Shown here: positions 62,101 to 64,000 of the stretch, in pieces | How the letters are laid out: each line of letters opens with the position of its first letter | Numbering within the stretch: the stretch's first letter is position 1 | Source: Casuarius casuarius | Lineage: Eukaryota > Chordata > Aves > Casuariiformes > Casuariidae | Assembly (NCBI GenBank): GCA_003342895.1 | Contig: PTFA01000024.1 | Coordinates: 6,570,580-6,634,579, forward strand | Direction of reading: 5' to 3' | Length of the DNA: 64,000 nt | The notes under the pieces: model-generated | The model's input: only the letters and a program-made list of their open reading frames with translations | Told to the model about the DNA's origin: nothing | The model's database searches: none | Program-made: the position numbers and the translations under genes

Positions 62101-64000
62101 CAGGTGCCACAATGGCTAGGTGGCACGAAGAAAACACTTATCACTTTCAAAATTTTTGAATCGAGTATCTAAAATTTCATCATAGTTTCTTCTGGATCTG
62201 GCCCAATGAAACAACTAGGTGTCAAATAGTAGCTTCTATTTTGGATCGATTCATTCCAACTGGAAGAAGGAACGGAGTAATATTTGAACTTTTTAAGTGT
62301 AAAGATAAAAACAAAGCTGAACTGAATTTGAAAACCTATATAAAACATAAGGGGGGAAAAATAGAAAGAATAGAGTAGTATAGAAAGAAGACATTACATC
62401 ATGTCGAAAAGCAAGCTCTGACACTTATATTAAGTATTTCTAGTTTACCAGGGAAAATAAACTGAGATATTTTCTTTCCATTTAGTACTGGGATAACTCT
62501 ACTTTTTTCATCTTTCACTCTAATTTTGTTTTTACAAATGTCATTGGTCTGCCTGAAGTACTGAAGTTCTAGAGTTTCATCTGCAGTAAAGCCAACACTT
62601 AACTGATACATCTGCTTACTTGTATTATACCTACTGTATGTATTGAATTTTGGAAAGTTTGTTTTTTCTTAAGTATTTTATTAAACAGCACTGCTTAATA
62701 TAGTTTAGAACACATTTTTCCTGTCTCATTTTAAAGCTTGCTTTAAAAGAATAACAGGATTGATCTATCAGATGTGCTGCATTCTTGGTTGAGTTAATTA
62801 AATGCCTAATTTTGAGATATTTAGGAAACGGATCCAGAATCTGCATGTACTTCTCTAATTGCGTGAATTTACAGTTCAACACTGGAATCACTACCATTGC
62901 ATCACTACCATGCCTAATACAGCTTTTTCTTTTTTCCCCTCTAGAATCTTTTATTGACGTTGATGCAGATTTCCATGCTAGAATACCAGTGGTGGTGTGC
63001 AGAGAAAAACAAAGGTCTCAGTTGTCACTTTGCGTGTTCTAATAGCATATAGCAATGTAAATTATATATACCAACATCTGAAAAATGAAGTTTTTGTACT
63101 AAATTATTACAGTTCCATGGATCTTGAAACACAAACTAACACTCATGGGCAAGTCATTCCTAGCCTAGAATAAGAGGGTAAGGGTTGTTCTGTCCTCAAC
63201 CACCTATTTCCCAATCCCCTAAAGAGTTAGTTTCCAGCATGTACCCTTACTCCTCCACCTGGGATAATTGTTTAAGCAGAAACTTCCTTTCTTTCCTTCT
63301 AGATAATGTGGATACCATATTAAATTAAGGATTTCTTTAAGAGCAAGAGCAGCTTGCTTAGCTTCAGTAGTATGTTGAGAACAGGAGAAAGGCATTTTAT
63401 TTTGCCCATTTAATAGCAGTCACTTAAGATTCATGAAACATTCTATAAATAGCTACTGATAGAGAAATATTACTGATTATTTGCTGCTACCTTGATTTTT
63501 CACTGTTTGGCAACTTTTCTTGTGCTCTAGAAACACTATAGAAACCATTTTATTATGGGTGTGGAAATGGGAAGATGTTTTTGTTTCATGATGCAAATTA
63601 GTACTGTAAATTTAGTGTATTAATGTTTAGTTATTAGAAACAAAAATATTTGAATTGTATTTGAAAACACTTACAGAAAATCATAATGCATATGTTCTCA
63701 ATCTAATCATAAATCAAACTAGTTTTATTTCTTTTTAGGTAAATGTGGTGTCTTTGAGAGGTTGTTAAATCTTTCTTTATAGCCTCAAGCTATGATGTTT
63801 TGTGAGATGACATCTGACCTATCACTCTTCTCATAACACCTCCAAGATTTTTTACTTTATTTCTTTTTGGGTTTTAGTGGTCTTACTTGTAAAGTAAGTG
63901 CAGGGAATGAGAATGCTTGCCTGACAACAAACCATTTGGCTTCTCTTGGGAAACTGGAACCTACTGTTGTACCTTTAGTGATTGCCTTCAGGTACTGGGC
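52696..64000 (+). CDS. TUT7: Terminal uridylyltransferase 7, 5' part (exons 2-9)
   Basis: TUT7 (ZCCHC6) is a cytoplasmic enzyme that adds uridines to RNA 3' ends. It monouridylates pre-let-7, oligouridylates it with LIN28, and marks deadenylated mRNAs for decay. Spliced exons here give about 434 residues of a family protein near 1,500. In order they are a variable N-terminus (1-165), a basic run KKHRKPRRSRRTRK (168-181) then an acidic DQDEE stretch, the conserved PVIDESVLS..KELLGLQQAEERLKRDCI, a C2H2 finger (C237, C240, H253, H259), the PPPTPSQI helix region, and a nucleotidyltransferase core starting LRLYGSSCSRFGFKTSDIN. The usual DxD is D343-I-N345, as in the inactive LIN28-interacting N-terminal module of this family. 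TUT4 is the alternative; the N-terminus MGDAAKP and overall wording fit TUT7. Later exons lie outside. Confidence 0.96.
54090..55600 (+). mobile_element. Ancient CR1/L3-like LINE relic in TUT7 intron 2
   Basis: Degraded CR1 ORF2 in the gene's orientation. 'GSTGLHPVKLKLAEVGFGDHW' is the translation at about 54,206-54,268, shortened here as GLHPVKLKLAEV, and corresponds to the P-D-G-x-H-P segment. SSQRGFVKNKLCEVCLINFF at about 54,455-54,515 corresponds to the next conserved block of the reverse transcriptase. Further down, 'gaaaggagggactgggggca' with 'tgataatagccttcagctat' (55,248-55,298) and 'gaggtcccttcgagatctct' (55,559-55,578) match the C-terminal and 3' blocks. No long frame remains. It must predate much of bird evolution and is spliced out with the 4,208-bp intron 2. 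Confidence 0.65.
57400..57578 (+). CDS. TUT7: TUT7 exon 3
   Basis: The acceptor is ctctttataag ending at 57,399 and the donor is AAG|GTGCCA at 57,579. Exon entry in phase 1 gives Glu166 at the junction, then MKKHRKPRRSRRTRKD, an arginine/lysine-rich stretch that may bind RNA or act as a nuclear signal. After that come DEYDQDEEVDG and the strongly conserved PVIDESVLSAKELLGLQQAE block leading to RLKRDCIYRLKK. It ends in phase 0 at residue 225. Skipping this exon would shift the frame. Confidence 0.94.
58192..58308 (+). CDS. TUT7: TUT7 exon 4 (C2H2 zinc finger)
   Basis: The acceptor is ttctattttag ending at 58,191 and the donor is AAAG|GTAAGT at 58,309. The 39 codons (residues 226-264, phase 0 at both ends) hold a complete C-x2-C-x12-H-x5-H finger: C237, C240, H253, H259, in YTCKLCDVLIESVAFAHKHM followed by KEKRHKK. 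In TUT4/TUT7 this finger contributes to LIN28 and double-stranded pre-let-7 binding. Because both ends are in phase 0, the exon could be skipped without a frameshift. Confidence 0.96.
59297..59474 (+). CDS. TUT7: TUT7 exon 5
   Basis: The acceptor is gtcttatccttaaag ending at 59,296 and the donor is CCAG|GTATTA at 59,475. It encodes EKQEEQLLTTLPPPTPSQIR, then AIGIAIENVVQEFGLNNEDL and a Lys/Glu/Leu-rich helix ending LLHQKLP. These are the helices that precede the nucleotidyltransferase fold of the N-terminal module. It ends with one base of the next codon (phase 1). Confidence 0.95.
59921..60009 (+). CDS. TUT7: TUT7 exon 6 (degenerate nucleotidyltransferase core)
   Basis: The acceptor is ttctttccgttgcag ending at 59,920 and the donor is AAC|GTAAGT at 60,010. 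It encodes ESSLRLYGSSCSRFGFKTSD INIDIQFPAN. The G-S-S signature of the nucleotidyltransferase fold is kept. The metal-binding pair, DxD in active enzymes, is Asp343 (59,977-59,979), Ile344, Asn345 (59,983-59,985). The domain is therefore predicted to be catalytically inactive, as known for the N-terminal module of TUT4/TUT7. Confidence 0.95.
60939..60975 (+). other. Cluster of G-runs upstream of exon 7
   Basis: Three long runs of G occur on the transcribed (+) strand in intron 6: seven at 60,939-60,945, seven at 60,949-60,955 and six at 60,970-60,975. They end about 80 bases before the exon 7 acceptor. The second loop (14 bases) exceeds the strict quadruplex rule, but the two seven-G runs can each be split, so a folded RNA is possible. 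G-runs near splice sites are known binding sites for hnRNP H/F proteins; a role here is inferred. Confidence 0.6.
61055..61106 (+). CDS. TUT7: TUT7 exon 7
   Basis: The acceptor is gctttattcacag ending at 61,054 and the donor is GTG|GTAAGA at 61,107. This is a short exon of 52 bases encoding MAQPDVLLLVQESLKNS plus one base. These residues belong to the nucleotidyltransferase domain and match the conserved QPDVLLLVQE stretch of mammalian TUT7. Its small size and the G-runs upstream make it the most likely exon for regulated inclusion; skipping would shift the frame. Confidence 0.94.
61936..62204. mobile_element. MITE-like element with inverted ends and 6-bp target duplication
   Basis: The left end ggcccagatcc (61,936-61,946) and right end ggatctggccc (62,194-62,204) are inverted repeats matching at 10 of 11 positions, and similarity continues weakly inward. 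The sequence aatgaa flanks both sides directly (61,930-61,935 and 62,205-62,210), as a target-site duplication would. The 269-bp interior has no open frame. These are the hallmarks of a small non-autonomous DNA transposon in TUT7 intron 7. The superfamily is open: 6 bp fits neither the usual 8-bp hAT nor the 2-3-bp mariner/Harbinger duplication cleanly, and an eroded 8-bp duplication is possible. Confidence 0.5.
62945..63014 (+). CDS. TUT7: TUT7 exon 8
   Basis: The acceptor is ttttttcccctctag ending at 62,944 and the donor is AAAG|GTCTCA at 63,015, which departs from the consensus after GT. It encodes ESFIDVDADFHARIPVVVCR EKQ plus two bases. The VDADFHARxPVVV block is strongly conserved in TUT7 and belongs to the strand that would carry the third catalytic residue in an active nucleotidyltransferase. 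Confidence 0.94.
63878..64000 (+). CDS. TUT7: TUT7 exon 9, cut by the window end
   Basis: The acceptor is ctttttgggttttag ending at 63,877. The reading frame enters with two bases carried over (AG+T gives Ser) and reads SGLTCKVSAGNENACLTTNH then LASLGKLEPTVVPLVIAFRY W before the window stops. This is the end of the N-terminal nucleotidyltransferase domain running into the helical region. No donor is seen, so the exon is incomplete. Confidence 0.94.

Noticed and set aside
1..64000. CRISPR arrays, prokaryotic operons, tRNA or rRNA genes
   Set aside because: No regularly spaced repeats, no operon-like packing of frames and no cloverleaf-like sequence seen; the window is vertebrate nuclear DNA.

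Overview
The window looks like bird DNA, most probably from the Z chromosome. The Z placement is inferred from my knowledge that TUT7 and GAS1 are Z-linked in chicken. The organism call rests on several CR1 LINEs of different ages, the absence of mammalian SINEs such as Alu or B1, and a gene that is clearly the TUT7 (ZCCHC6) terminal uridylyltransferase but has diverged from the human protein. The assembly has one short run of N inside the TUT7 promoter.

Positions 1 to about 50,590 are a gene desert. I found no convincing exon, tRNA or rRNA there, and the open frames are short and show no family signature. This stretch holds one fairly well preserved, 5'-truncated CR1 (34,500-37,271, + strand), a CR1 3' fragment (13,970-14,080, -), two ancient CR1/L3-like relics (15,990-17,110, - ; 28,440-29,110, +) and two MIR-like SINE relics (near 41.1 and 48.0 kb). 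It also holds two isolated CpG-rich patches, a G-rich asymmetric block with a G-quadruplex motif, and a few small perfect inverted repeats. In human the region upstream of TUT7 is a long intergenic interval towards GAS1; the same arrangement here is an inference.

From about 50,590 to the end is the 5' part of TUT7 on the + strand. It has a CpG-island promoter with GC boxes, ETS-like sites and a YY1-like site, a short non-coding exon 1 with a five-codon upstream ORF, then coding exons 2 to 9. Exon 9 runs off the window. The visible exons encode about 434 residues: a poorly conserved N-terminus, a basic then acidic stretch, a C2H2 (matrin-type) zinc finger, and the start of the N-terminal nucleotidyltransferase module, whose DxD pair is degenerate (D-I-N). 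The catalytic C-terminal module and the CCHC knuckles lie beyond the window. Introns hold an ancient CR1 relic (intron 2), a cluster of G-runs just upstream of exon 7 (intron 6) and a 269-bp element with inverted ends and a 6-bp target duplication (intron 7).

I found no unusual multi-gene system. The most useful observations are the uORF that overlaps a YY1-like element, the repeat-flanked promoter gap, the MITE-like element in intron 7, and the isolated CpG and G-rich blocks in the desert.
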